NCBI GenBank assembly: GCA_015662355.1
Contig: DQUI01000063.1
Location: 1 to 32,926, forward strand
Length of the DNA stretch: 32,926 nucleotides
From: Methanothermococcus okinawensis
GTDB lineage: Archaea; AGJL01; Methanococci; Methanococcales; Methanococcaceae
Direction of reading: 5' to 3'
A program made the translations under genes and the position numbers. The notes beneath the pieces were generated by a model, which was not told the DNA's origin, did no database searches, and saw nothing but the letters and a program-made list of their open reading frames with translations. Below, piece by piece: positions 1-9,144 of the stretch (its first letter is position 1; the number at the start of each line of letters is the position of its first letter).

Positions 1-1580
1 CTTACCTCTAAGTTTTTTACAATCTCTTCATCAAGTATTTTAAATCCATACTGATACTGGAGCATCCTGTCTATTCTTATAATATCTCTGTCTATCTTCT
101 CTTTACTCTCCCTAGAGTTGTAGTAGCTGATATAGTAGTTGTAGGTAACAATATCCATAATCTTCTCTCTGTATCTCTCCATAAACTCCTTTACAAACTT
201 CTTATTGTGCTCCCTCTCAACATCGTAAAGTTCAGGTATCTCACTCTGTAGTAGGGGATAGATAATATCTATGTTCAGTGGTATCAGCCCAAATACGTCA
301 TCCTTTACAAGGACATCTACGTCACTTGGAGGGATGTTAAGGTTCTCACTGTAAGGTTTCTCCACATCTTTAGACACTGTAGTTATAAATATCTTCTCAA
401 ATTTTATCCTGTGTATCCTCTCCTTATGCCTTATAACCTCAGGTCTAAAGAGGCTCTCGTATCCCCCGTAGAAAAACCCAGACTTCTTAGTGACAGGATC
501 GAACTTCTCTATGAACTCCACATACTTTAAAGCCTGTCTGTAGGCCTCTAACAACCTTGGATGACATCTACACCTTAACTCCACCAACTCCCAGAGGGAA
601 CCTTCCCTGATAGCCTCCTTTACCCTACTCATCTCCTCGAAACTTACATAGAGGTTATGTTCTGCCAGTAACTTCTCCCTCTCCCTCTTCTCCATGTTGT
701 ATAACTCCCTTGGGGAGTACTCACTACATACAGGGCAGGAGCATGGGAACTGTTTAAGATCCTTTAAATCCTCTAGATAGTAAGTACCGTACTCTGTTAG
801 ATATCTGTCGTCCTTGGCGTAGAGTGCATAGGCGGCACTGTCAAATAGATCACATCCCAGGAGAACAGAGAGGGCAAAGAGTGTAGGGTGGCCACATCCA
901 AAGAGATGGACAGGTTTGTTAGTGGGCAGTCCCATTTTTGTGTTTAGGATAACCTCTACAAGGGTCTTATAGTCGTACTTCTCCAGGAGGGGCACAACTG
1001 CACCTATAGGGTATATGTCAAAGTCCATACTACCCATAACCTCTGCACATCTTCTCCTTAGATCCATGTATGTGGACCCCTGAATAGTTCCATTTAGGAG
1101 CATCCTATAATTCTTCCTCTTTTTCAACTCAAGGGCCTCTTTACCTCTTCTTATAGTTTCCTCTACATCTCTTTCAGCAACTTCCCTATCTACATAGGGA
1201 GGTGTAGGGATATCCAGTATAGTTCCCACGTCTACCCCTATCTGCTCCTGGAACTCTACTATCTCCAGGGGTTCCACGTCTATATCTCCGTATACACTAA
1301 GTTGGAAGGAGCCACTGTCTGTGACCACTACTTTGTCAAATCCTATAAGACTATGGACCCCTTTCTCCTGGGCAGCCTTTCTAAGTTCTGGATTAGAGTA
1401 TATAATATAGGAGTTTGTAATCACCACATCTGCAAGTTTTTTAATCTTCTCCATAGGGACAAGTTGTTTCTCTGGATTTGGATGTATAACAGGCATTAGT
1501 GTTGGAGTTTCAACTGTTTTACCCCTTATCTCTAACTTCCCAATCTTTCCCAACCCATCTCTCGCCTTTATCTGGAACAT
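1..1580 (-). CDS. tgtA: tRNA-guanine(15) transglycosylase (archaeosine pathway TgtA), C-terminus truncated by window edge
   Basis: Reverse-strand open frame from ATG at 1580 running off the left edge: MFQIKARDGLGKIGKLEIRGKTVETPTLMPVIHPNPEKQLVP...VVTDSGSFQLSVYGDIDV...PVHLFGCGHPTLFALSVLLGCDLFDSAAYALYAKDDRYLT...FPCSCPVCSEYSPREL. TGT signatures DSGSFQ and the C-x-C-x2-C zinc region are present. Not in the ORF track because there is no stop in the window. Confidence 0.95.
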   Translation of the reverse strand, partial: MFQIKARDGLGKIGKLEIRGKTVETPTLMPVIHPNPEKQLVPMEKIKKLADVVITNSYIIYSNPELRKAAQEKGVHSLIGFDKVVVTDSGSFQLSVYGDIDVEPLEIVEFQEQIGVDVGTILDIPTPPYVDREVAERDVEETIRRGKEALELKKRKNYRMLLNGTIQGSTYMDLRRRCAEVMGSMDFDIYPIGAVVPLLEKYDYKTLVEVILNTKMGLPTNKPVHLFGCGHPTLFALSVLLGCDLFDSAAYALYAKDDRYLTEYGTYYLEDLKDLKQFPCSCPVCSEYSPRELYNMEKREREKLLAEHNLYVSFEEMSRVKEAIREGSLWELVELRCRCHPRLLEAYRQALKYVEFIEKFDPVTKKSGFFYGGYESLFRPEVIRHKERIHRIKFEKIFITTVSKDVEKPYSENLNIPPSDVDVLVKDDVFGLIPLNIDIIYPLLQSEIPELYDVEREHNKKFVKEFMERYREKIMDIVTYNYYISYYNSRESKEKIDRDIIRIDRMLQYQYGFKILDEEIVKNLEV

Positions 1581-1620
1581 AGAGTCACCTTTCCCTACTT
1601 CTGTTAACGTTATAAAAAAG

Positions 1621-2427
1621 TTACATCTCTTCAATCTCCCTTATAATGTCCATAACCTCTTTATCCTTCCTCTTTATGGCGATATCCTTAATCTTCTTGA
1701 GAATATTCAAGTTCTTGTTAAAGAGTCTCTTGTACTCCCTACAGTACTCTAAAATATCCCTGTAGAACTCCTCCAATATCTTCCTGTTGTAGGCTGACAA
1801 CTGATAGGCTATAACACCCTTTAAAACACTCTCACTGGAGAAGAGGTAGAGGGGATGTATCCATATGATAGTCATATCCCCGTCTCTCTCTACAATATTT
1901 TCCACAATATCTAAATCCATGAATATATCTGTGTATACGATAAAGTTGTAGTTCTCCATCCCCTCTACCTCCCTTAACTCCTCACTTATTCTCTCCACAA
2001 TATCGTAGAACCTGTCAAGTTTTTTATCTAGCTCCTCCTCAGAGAGTTCGTTCCACTTCAATATTCTCTCCCTATGCTCGTATGTGATGTCCCTGTTAGG
2101 TCCAATAACCTTGTAGTTCCTGTCTACCTTGAAGGAGTACTCCCTAGATATCTCCGAAGATAGAAGTATCTCCAAGGTGTCGTTGTGGACATCCTCTAGA
2201 TTAACACCTTTGAGGGTATACCTCCTATCCTCCACCTTGAAGGACGGTAGTGATTCACAGTCCTCTAGAGATTCTACAGATCTCCTCTCCCCTGTATCCC
2301 TATCTACTAGGAGTAAACCTTGGAACTTTACATGATAGTTACAGGCCCTTATAAGGTCTTTAGAGTACTCGTCTAAATTTTTATAGATGTCTATAAGTAG
2401 CCTTCTTATAAGTCTTTTAGACTCCAT
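1621..2427 (-). CDS. conserved hypothetical protein (about 268 aa) in the tgtA cluster
   Basis: ORF 1621..2481. The internal ATG at 2427 (MESKRLIRRLLIDIYK...) is the more likely start because the longer form overlaps the upstream gene. No family recognised confidently. Confidence 0.75.
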   Translation of the reverse strand: MESKRLIRRLLIDIYKNLDEYSKDLIRACNYHVKFQGLLLVDRDTGERRSVESLEDCESLPSFKVEDRRYTLKGVNLEDVHNDTLEILLSSEISREYSFKVDRNYKVIGPNRDITYEHRERILKWNELSEEELDKKLDRFYDIVERISEELREVEGMENYNFIVYTDIFMDLDIVENIVERDGDMTIIWIHPLYLFSSESVLKGVIAYQLSAYNRKILEEFYRDILEYCREYKRLFNKNLNILKKIKDIAIKRKDKEVMDIIREIEEM

Positions 2428-2456
2428 AGTATCACTGAAAAAATTTTTACAGTAAT

Positions 2457-2966
2457 TTACCCCCCTTCCCTTAAATACCATCCTTTATCTATAACGTTCT
2501 TAATGATCTTTCCTCCTCCGTAGTTACCAATACCGAGAAACTCCCTATCTACGTTAAATATAGCCAGTCTTCCCCCACCTTTCAACTCTAAAACAGAGGA
2601 TAAAAATATATCCCTACCGTATAGGAAGAGAGTCTCTCCCTTCCTATTTACTACGGCGTAGTTTTTAACGATGTCCTTAGATATAAGATCCATCCCCTCT
2701 AGGGATAGTGTAAATTTAACCTTGTTTTTATCTCTCTTAAAATTTCCAAATATTAGCCCTGCCCCGTAGATACTGTTAAACAGGTGAAGATTTTTTAAAA
2801 CATCCTCGGTGGCGTAGATAACGTTGTATCTATCTCTATCGTATAGGAGGTATAGATGCTGGAATTTAAAATTTTCTATATCCTCCCTACTGAGGTAATA
2901 ACTTAAGGTGTTTTTTATACTTTCTATCTCCTCTCTATTTAACGCCCTATACTTCATTAATCTCAC
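2457..2966 (-). CDS. NIP7-like PUA-domain protein (ribosome biogenesis NIP7 homolog)
   Basis: C-terminal ...ETLFLYGRDIFLSSVLELKGGGRLAIFNVDREFLGIGNYGGG resembles the eukaryotic NIP7 PUA region (FLYGNHVLKSGL...VVVYSMADIPLGFGVAAKS) by eye. The real start may be the internal Met (MKYRALNREE). Confidence 0.7.
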   Translation of the reverse strand: MRLMKYRALNREEIESIKNTLSYYLSREDIENFKFQHLYLLYDRDRYNVIYATEDVLKNLHLFNSIYGAGLIFGNFKRDKNKVKFTLSLEGMDLISKDIVKNYAVVNRKGETLFLYGRDIFLSSVLELKGGGRLAIFNVDREFLGIGNYGGGKIIKNVIDKGWYLREGG

Positions 2967-3715
2967 TGTTTTACTTTATCTTTAACTATCCTATCTCCCT
3001 TAAAGAATGACTTAACATCTGACATAATATATTTTAACACATCCACCATAACGTCAACTATCTTTCTGGTAGTAATATGGGAGTGGGCCTCTGGATGATA
3101 CTCCACATCGATGTACTCCTCCAATATCTTTGCCCCTTTTTTAGCTAGCTGTATAGCGATTAAATGCTCTACACTGTATCCTTCACCGAAGTATATATCC
3201 CTAAGGAGATCAGCCCTTATAATCCTGAAGCCACACTGGATATCCCTGAAGAGGTAGGGCCTACCTACGTAGAGGGATATAAGAATAGACATAAAAACAC
3301 TTGCTAGGAAGTTGGATATCTGCCTGTGGATAGGAATGGAGGAGTACTTCCTTATACCGAAAACAGCATCCCCTCCACATTCCCTCAGTTTTTTAAGCAT
3401 CTTTGGAATGTCCTTAGGCTTGTGCTGATAGTCCCCATCCATAAATAGAATGTAGTTGTATCCTAACTTTAGGGCTAACTCTGTCCCACTTTTAAGGGCC
3501 TTTGACTTACCTTCATTCCTCTCCTTGAATATGGTGTATATCCTGTTCCTATGTTCCCCTCTACTAAGATACTCCTGAATAACCTTTTTAGTGTTATCTG
3601 TACTTCCATCATCTACAACTAGTACATCTACAGGGATAGTGTTTAAATCCTTTAAAACCTTTAAAATATTTTTCTCCTCGTTGTAGGTTGGAATTATTAC
3701 TACAGTTCTCTCCAT
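2963..3715 (-). CDS. glycosyltransferase family 2 (dolichyl-phosphate sugar synthase-like)
   Basis: VVIIPTYNEEKNILKVL...VLVVDDGSTDNT...ILFMDGDYQHKPKDIPKM...QCGFRIIR: GT-A/GT2 motifs. Confidence 0.9.
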   Translation of the reverse strand: MERTVVIIPTYNEEKNILKVLKDLNTIPVDVLVVDDGSTDNTKKVIQEYLSRGEHRNRIYTIFKERNEGKSKALKSGTELALKLGYNYILFMDGDYQHKPKDIPKMLKKLRECGGDAVFGIRKYSSIPIHRQISNFLASVFMSILISLYVGRPYLFRDIQCGFRIIRADLLRDIYFGEGYSVEHLIAIQLAKKGAKILEEYIDVEYHPEAHSHITTRKIVDVMVDVLKYIMSDVKSFFKGDRIVKDKVKQ

Positions 3716-3809
3716 ATAGTTTCCTCATAAAATAGGTTATAAAAATAGTAAAAAAAGTTTAAGATTATTATTTTTATACTTTACCTATTATATTAGTTAG
3801 GGATAGATT

Positions 3810-6125
3810 ATGAAAAAGAGGATAGTTGTAAAGGGTATAGTCCAGGGGGTTGGATTCAGGCCTTTCATCTACAGGATAGCCAGGGAGAACAACTTGAAAG
3901 GTTATGTAAAGAACATGGGAAATTACGTTGAGATAGTAGTAGATGGGAATGAGAAAGATATAGAGAACTTTTTAAGGGATATAAGGGATAAAAAACCCCC
4001 TCTAGCCTCTATAGAGGAAATAGAGATAGGGGACTACAACCTCCCCCTCCATTACAGAGGTTTTACTATAGAGGGAAGTGGTGGAGGGGGAGAAGGTGTT
4101 GGCACAGTACCTCCAGATGTATCTATATGTGAGGAGTGTTTAAGGGAGATGTGGGACAGGGGGAACAGGAGATACAGATATCCCTTTATAGCATGTACAA
4201 ACTGTGGCCCTAGATTTACTATAGTAAAGAGACTACCTTACGACAGGGATAACACCTCCATGGCCCAGTTCCCCCTATGTGAGGAGTGTCTAAGGGAGTA
4301 CACTAACCCCCTAGATAGGAGGTTCCACGCCCAGGCGACCTGCTGTCCAAGATGTGGGCCGAAGGTGTATTTGCTAGACAGTGATGGAAATATACTGTAT
4401 CAGGGGGACGATGCTATAGTTGAGGGGGTGAAACTTCTAAATGAAGGTAATATCCTAGCTGTGAAAGGTATTGGAGGTACCCATCTTGCCTGTAGATGTG
4501 ATAGAGATGACGTTGTCTTAAAACTTAGAAGGAATCTAAATAGACCTACTCAACCTTTTGCAGTAATGGCTAAGGAGGAAGATGTTGAACTCTTTGCAGA
4601 GATAGAGGAAGAGTGGGCGCTTCTAAAGTCTCCAAGGAGACCTATTGTAGTAGTTAAGAAGGGAAAGGATTATAGTAGTTACTTCTCAAGATACGTCTCC
4701 AACTTAGATACAGTAGGGGTCATGCTACCTTACTCTGGGTTACACTACCTCCTCTTGGAGTCTTCAGAGGCCCTGGCCTACGTGATGACCTCTGCAAATT
4801 TCCCTGGACATCCTATGGTCAAAGACAACAGGGAGATAGTTCAGAAGTTGAAAGGTGTTAGTGATTACTTTTTAATCCACGACAGGGAGATTGTAAATAG
4901 ATGTGACGACAGTGTAGTGAAGAAGGTGAACAGTAGAAAGGTGTTCCTCAGAAGGTCTAGGGGATACGTCCCAGAACCTGTTGTAGTATTAAATCACAGG
5001 GATATTAGGGAAAACAGGGAGAACATAATTGCAGTAGGTCCTGAGATGAATTCAACGGCATGTTTAGTAAAGGGTAACAGATTCTATCTATCTCAGCACA
5101 TTGGCAATACCTCAAAGTACGAGACGTTTAAATTCCTGAGAGAGGGGATAGAAAACCTACTGAGGATTACGGACACTAGAGATATCCACGGGGTTGTATG
5201 TGATCTACACCCAGGTTATAACTCTACAAGGCTGGCTAAGGAGTTGGCAGAGAGATTTGATGCAGAACTCTACAGCATACAACACCACAAGGCCCACACC
5301 TACTCCCTCCTTGGAGACGAGGACAACTTTCAGGAATCTATAGTTATTGCAGTAGACGGTATAGGTTATGGAGAGGATAATAAGATCTGGGGTGGTGAGG
5401 TCTTCATATACAGGGACAACACTATAGAGAGGCTAGGGCACCTGGAGGAGCAGTACATGCCTGGTGGAGATTTATGTACAGAGTATCCCCTTAGGATGCT
5501 AATGGCTATACTCTACAAGAGACTAAACAGGGAGGAGTTGCTAGAGTTTATAGGGAGCTATAACATCTTGGATTATAGGACCTTGGAACTTATACTCTTC
5601 CAGCTAGATAGGGGGATAAACGTTATAGAGACTACATCCTGTGGTAGAGTACTAGACGCTATATCTGCCATGCTCTCCATCTGTCATAGAAAAACCTACG
5701 ATGGGGAACCTGCTATAAGGTTGGAGAGTTTTGTAAGATCTAGAGGTTATGGAGACAGGGAGTATAGGAGATGTCTAGAGATAGTAAGAGAGGATATAAA
5801 GATAAAGAACAGTAGACTTATTACCAGCGACCTAGTTTACAGGGCCTACAACATGCTGTTAGAGGGGTATGAGAGGGAATTCATAGGGCTCTATATCCAT
5901 CTAGCTATAGGTGAGGGTCTCTCCTCCATGGCTGTAGAGTTTGGGGAGAGGGAGGGTGTAGAGTATATAGGTCTCACTGGAGGAGTATCCTACAACAGTA
6001 TAATCTCTCAGGTGGTGAAAAGGAGAGTTGAAGAGGAGGGTTTTAAATTCCTCTATCACAGTAGGGTGCCAAATGGAGACGGAGGTATAAGTTTCGGCCA
6101 AGCTATAGGATATATTTTAAAGTAA
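3810..6125 (+). CDS. hypF: [NiFe] hydrogenase maturation carbamoyltransferase HypF
   Basis: N-terminal acylphosphatase domain (VKGIVQGVGFRPFIYRIA), two zinc fingers (CEECLREMW...CTNCGPRFT; CEECLREY...CCPRCGP), YrdC-like domain, Kae1-like C-terminal domain. Confidence 0.97.
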   Translation: MKKRIVVKGIVQGVGFRPFIYRIARENNLKGYVKNMGNYVEIVVDGNEKDIENFLRDIRDKKPPLASIEEIEIGDYNLPLHYRGFTIEGSGGGGEGVGTVPPDVSICEECLREMWDRGNRRYRYPFIACTNCGPRFTIVKRLPYDRDNTSMAQFPLCEECLREYTNPLDRRFHAQATCCPRCGPKVYLLDSDGNILYQGDDAIVEGVKLLNEGNILAVKGIGGTHLACRCDRDDVVLKLRRNLNRPTQPFAVMAKEEDVELFAEIEEEWALLKSPRRPIVVVKKGKDYSSYFSRYVSNLDTVGVMLPYSGLHYLLLESSEALAYVMTSANFPGHPMVKDNREIVQKLKGVSDYFLIHDREIVNRCDDSVVKKVNSRKVFLRRSRGYVPEPVVVLNHRDIRENRENIIAVGPEMNSTACLVKGNRFYLSQHIGNTSKYETFKFLREGIENLLRITDTRDIHGVVCDLHPGYNSTRLAKELAERFDAELYSIQHHKAHTYSLLGDEDNFQESIVIAVDGIGYGEDNKIWGGEVFIYRDNTIERLGHLEEQYMPGGDLCTEYPLRMLMAILYKRLNREELLEFIGSYNILDYRTLELILFQLDRGINVIETTSCGRVLDAISAMLSICHRKTYDGEPAIRLESFVRSRGYGDREYRRCLEIVREDIKIKNSRLITSDLVYRAYNMLLEGYEREFIGLYIHLAIGEGLSSMAVEFGEREGVEYIGLTGGVSYNSIISQVVKRRVEEEGFKFLYHSRVPNGDGGISFGQAIGYILK

Positions 6126-6175
6126 CACCTTACCAGTAGATAACCTCCCCCGAGAGCTTTTAGGGGTAGGATAAC

Positions 6176-7057
6176 ATGGAACGAATAGAGTACGAGATAA
6201 AGCACGCCATAAAACACATGATGGAGACCCACTATCCTAGAAAAAAATTATGGGATATGGATCTTAAGGTAAAGGATCTAGTAAGGGGTATTAGGGCAGG
6301 GGATGACAGCGTAGTTATAGGTAGGAAGGTAATAAACATGGAGGGACCATATCCCTTAAAGTTAGGTTCAAAAACTGCCCTTATACATACATCCTGTGAT
6401 GTTGTAGCCATGGGGGCAAGACCTCTCTACGCCTTAAATGCAATACAGGCCCAGAGTGAGGAAGAGATAAAGATGGCTATAGAGGGTCTGAGGAGACAGT
6501 CCTTAGGTTTGGACATTCCAATCCTTGGGGGAAACACCCAGAGTGAAGAAGGTTTAAACTCCTGTATATCTGTAGTAGTATTTGGTGAGTTAGTAGGGGA
6601 TAGGGTAATTACAGATGGAGGTGCCCAGGTTGGAGATGTTGTACTTATGCTAGGACATCCTGTAGAGGGGGATATTGGGGAGAGAATCCAGAGGGCTAAA
6701 AACAAGTATTGTACATTTTTACGTATAGTGGAGGAGGGCATTGAAGTTAACGCCTGTAAGGATGCCTCCAGAGGAGGTTGGCTATGTAACATACTTGAGA
6801 TGATAGTAAAGGCCAAGGTAGGGGTTGAAATAACTGCCCTACCTTATCCCCGCTCTACTAGATATTTAGGGACTTATATCCTATGTACTAGGGAGGAGAA
6901 CCTAAAGGACATCCTAGATATATGTGTAGAGAAGAGATGCCCAGTTATCCCCTTTGGGAGAATTATGGAGAGGAAGGTATTTAAGATAGGGAAGAGGGAG
7001 TACATCACTGAAGAGGATTTCATGGATATTGTTGCCAAGTTTCCCTATAAACCATAG
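6176..7057 (+). CDS. AIR synthase-related (PurM/HypE/ThiL/SelD superfamily) protein
   Basis: GDDSVVIGRKV...SCDVVAMGARPLYALNAIQ...LDIPILGGNTQSEEG...VGDVVLMLGHPVEGDIGE...ACKDASRGGWLCNILEM: AIR-synthase-like ATP-binding motifs. No HypE-type C-terminal Cys. Confidence 0.8.
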   Translation: MERIEYEIKHAIKHMMETHYPRKKLWDMDLKVKDLVRGIRAGDDSVVIGRKVINMEGPYPLKLGSKTALIHTSCDVVAMGARPLYALNAIQAQSEEEIKMAIEGLRRQSLGLDIPILGGNTQSEEGLNSCISVVVFGELVGDRVITDGGAQVGDVVLMLGHPVEGDIGERIQRAKNKYCTFLRIVEEGIEVNACKDASRGGWLCNILEMIVKAKVGVEITALPYPRSTRYLGTYILCTREENLKDILDICVEKRCPVIPFGRIMERKVFKIGKREYITEEDFMDIVAKFPYKP

Positions 7058-7133
7058 TTAGTCCTATTTTTAAGGAAAAATTATATATAGAACCTTAATG
7101 TGGACAAATTTAAAAATTTAAAAAGGTGGTGGA

Positions 7134-8861
7134 ATGTTTCTAAAGAAGAGGCATCTAGAGATACTGAAACTTATGAAGGATGTAAGTAAAAGGGAGGAGT
7201 TAAAAAGTAAACTACCTGAAGAGTTCGAGGTAAGAATAGCAGAACTGTTTATTCTAGGATTTATCGAGATATCTGGGGGGGACATTACCTTTACAGATGT
7301 GGGAAGGAGAATGTTAGAGTTAATCGACAAGATACCTATAGAGGAGATACCTGATGTATACATAAACTCTGAGATAATCAAGATTATGGAACTCCTGGAC
7401 AAAACAGGTTATGTCCCAGAGAGTTGGAACAGTTTACTATTAGAGAGATATCTGGCAGACTCTGAAGGATTAACTGAAGTGGGAAAGGAGATACTTAATA
7501 TCTACAGGGAATCCCATCCAGTTGTATACTTAACCCCAGACATACTGAACTTTGTAAAGGGTATGCCAAAGATTGGTCTCTACGATGAACTTATAACTTA
7601 CAAGAACACCAAGAAACAGGGGGACAATATATTAAATGCACTTCAGGCTATGAGGCTACTGAGCATATCCCCTACTACTGAAGCAGGTAAGGCCTTCGCC
7701 ACAACAGTGGCACTTAAGGAGGTATTGAAGATAGCCTCCATGGTCCCTAAATTAACTAGGGCGTTAATTTTGAGGAAGGAAGATTTCGATGCAATGAGGA
7801 GAGGGGATTTCAGTGAAGAGATGGTAGACAGTGGTTTCTGTGAAAAGGGGGAAATTACAGCGTTAGGACAGTCCATGTTAAACACCTACAATGAGATAGG
7901 TAAAACCTATCAGGAGATAACACCTGTCTATGTACTGGAGGAGGAGATTACAGTTTTAAAAACTATCGAGATTATCAAGGAGAAGTATGAGACCAACCCA
8001 GAGGTGCTACCTACATACAAGGAGATAAGAAAGAGAAGTGGTATTGAAGACCTGGGAGAGATCCTCCACACTTTAGAGTTCAAGGAACTGATAAGGAGAG
8101 AGGTTATAAAGAATAAGGACACCTACTGGATGACAGAGTTTGGTGAAAAAATTAAGGACTTAGGAACAGTAACTACAGATGGGATGAAGGCTATTACCTA
8201 CCCTGAACACAACGATACCCCTATTGCTGAGTGGGTATTAAAGGGTAAGGAGGAGAATGTAGTAGACAGGGGTATTACAGACAAAGGTAGTTTCCTACTG
8301 AAGTTCACAAGATCTATTAAGAGGAAACCTTATCTAACTAAGTACGATATATCTGCCTTAATAAACATGCCTGTAAAGAGGTATATCCACAGGGACGAAC
8401 TTGTTGAGCTTATACAGAAACATGTTGGTGGTGAGGAGGAGGCAATTATTAAGGCCTTAAATGAGGCAGAGTCTAAAGGGTTGATAAGAGAGCTACAGAA
8501 TAAGATGCTTATCTTAACAGAACTTGGAGAGGGTGTAAAAAAGGCTGTGGAGATGGGGAAGGTACAGGAACTTCTATCTACAAAGTTTGCAATAACTCCC
8601 ACTACCTTCAATATACTACTGGCTATATACAACAACAGGAAAGAGTTTGACAGGGTATGGAGGGAAAAAAGCGAGATTGGAGCACATAAGGAGAACGAGA
8701 TCATACTCCTAGCTAAATTGCTCCCATTAACTATAGACGAAATAAAGAAAAGTTTAGTTATTTTGAAAAACGTAGGATTAATTGGTAAGAAAGGTCTTAC
8801 AGATGCAGGAGTTAAACTGGTAGAGTCATACCTCAACTTCTGGAGAGGTATGAACACTTAA
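7134..8861 (+). CDS. DUF505-like protein, repeated winged-helix-like modules
   Basis: 575 aa intact ORF with GGTGG upstream of ATG. Multiple LTxxGxxxL modules. DUF505 assignment is from memory of the archaeal family. Confidence 0.6.
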   Translation: MFLKKRHLEILKLMKDVSKREELKSKLPEEFEVRIAELFILGFIEISGGDITFTDVGRRMLELIDKIPIEEIPDVYINSEIIKIMELLDKTGYVPESWNSLLLERYLADSEGLTEVGKEILNIYRESHPVVYLTPDILNFVKGMPKIGLYDELITYKNTKKQGDNILNALQAMRLLSISPTTEAGKAFATTVALKEVLKIASMVPKLTRALILRKEDFDAMRRGDFSEEMVDSGFCEKGEITALGQSMLNTYNEIGKTYQEITPVYVLEEEITVLKTIEIIKEKYETNPEVLPTYKEIRKRSGIEDLGEILHTLEFKELIRREVIKNKDTYWMTEFGEKIKDLGTVTTDGMKAITYPEHNDTPIAEWVLKGKEENVVDRGITDKGSFLLKFTRSIKRKPYLTKYDISALINMPVKRYIHRDELVELIQKHVGGEEEAIIKALNEAESKGLIRELQNKMLILTELGEGVKKAVEMGKVQELLSTKFAITPTTFNILLAIYNNRKEFDRVWREKSEIGAHKENEIILLAKLLPLTIDEIKKSLVILKNVGLIGKKGLTDAGVKLVESYLNFWRGMNT

Positions 8862-8866
8862 AATTT

Positions 8867-9121
8867 TTATTGATCTATTTTCTCCACTTCAATATAGTAG
8901 TCGTGGATAACAGGGTTGGCAAGTAATCTCCTACACATCTCCTCAACCCTCTCCCTTATCTTATCCTTATCATCCCCTTCAACAAGGAGCTCTATACACT
9001 TGAAGGTGTCCACATCCTTAACCTCTTTATAACCAAGAAAGTTTAAGGCCCTCAGGATAGTCCTACCCTCTGGATTCAACACCCCTCTTTTTAATCTTAT
9101 AGTTATTACAGCCCTGTACAT
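8867..9121 (-). CDS. purS: phosphoribosylformylglycinamidine synthase subunit PurS
   Basis: 84 aa: VITIRLKRGVLNPEGRTILRALNFLGYKEVKDVDTFKCIELLVEG...CRRLLANPVIHDYYIEV, PurS family. Adjacent to purC. Confidence 0.95.
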   Translation of the reverse strand: MYRAVITIRLKRGVLNPEGRTILRALNFLGYKEVKDVDTFKCIELLVEGDDKDKIRERVEEMCRRLLANPVIHDYYIEVEKIDQ

Positions 9122-9144
9122 TATAACTCCCTAGTTATATTTTT

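Noticed and set aside
1302-1499. 65-aa plus-strand ORF
   Set aside because: Lies entirely antisense within the confident tgtA coding frame.
6176-7057. Annotation as HypE because of adjacency to hypF
   Set aside because: Lacks the C-terminal Cys motif required of HypE; only superfamily assignment is supported.
8330-8857. 175-aa minus-strand ORF and other Ser/Leu-rich ORFs antisense to DUF505, dnaG, gatD, hef, hmgA and ndk-neighbour genes
   Set aside because: Low-complexity mirror translations of confident genes on the opposite strand. No recognisable domain and no independent ribosome-binding site noted.
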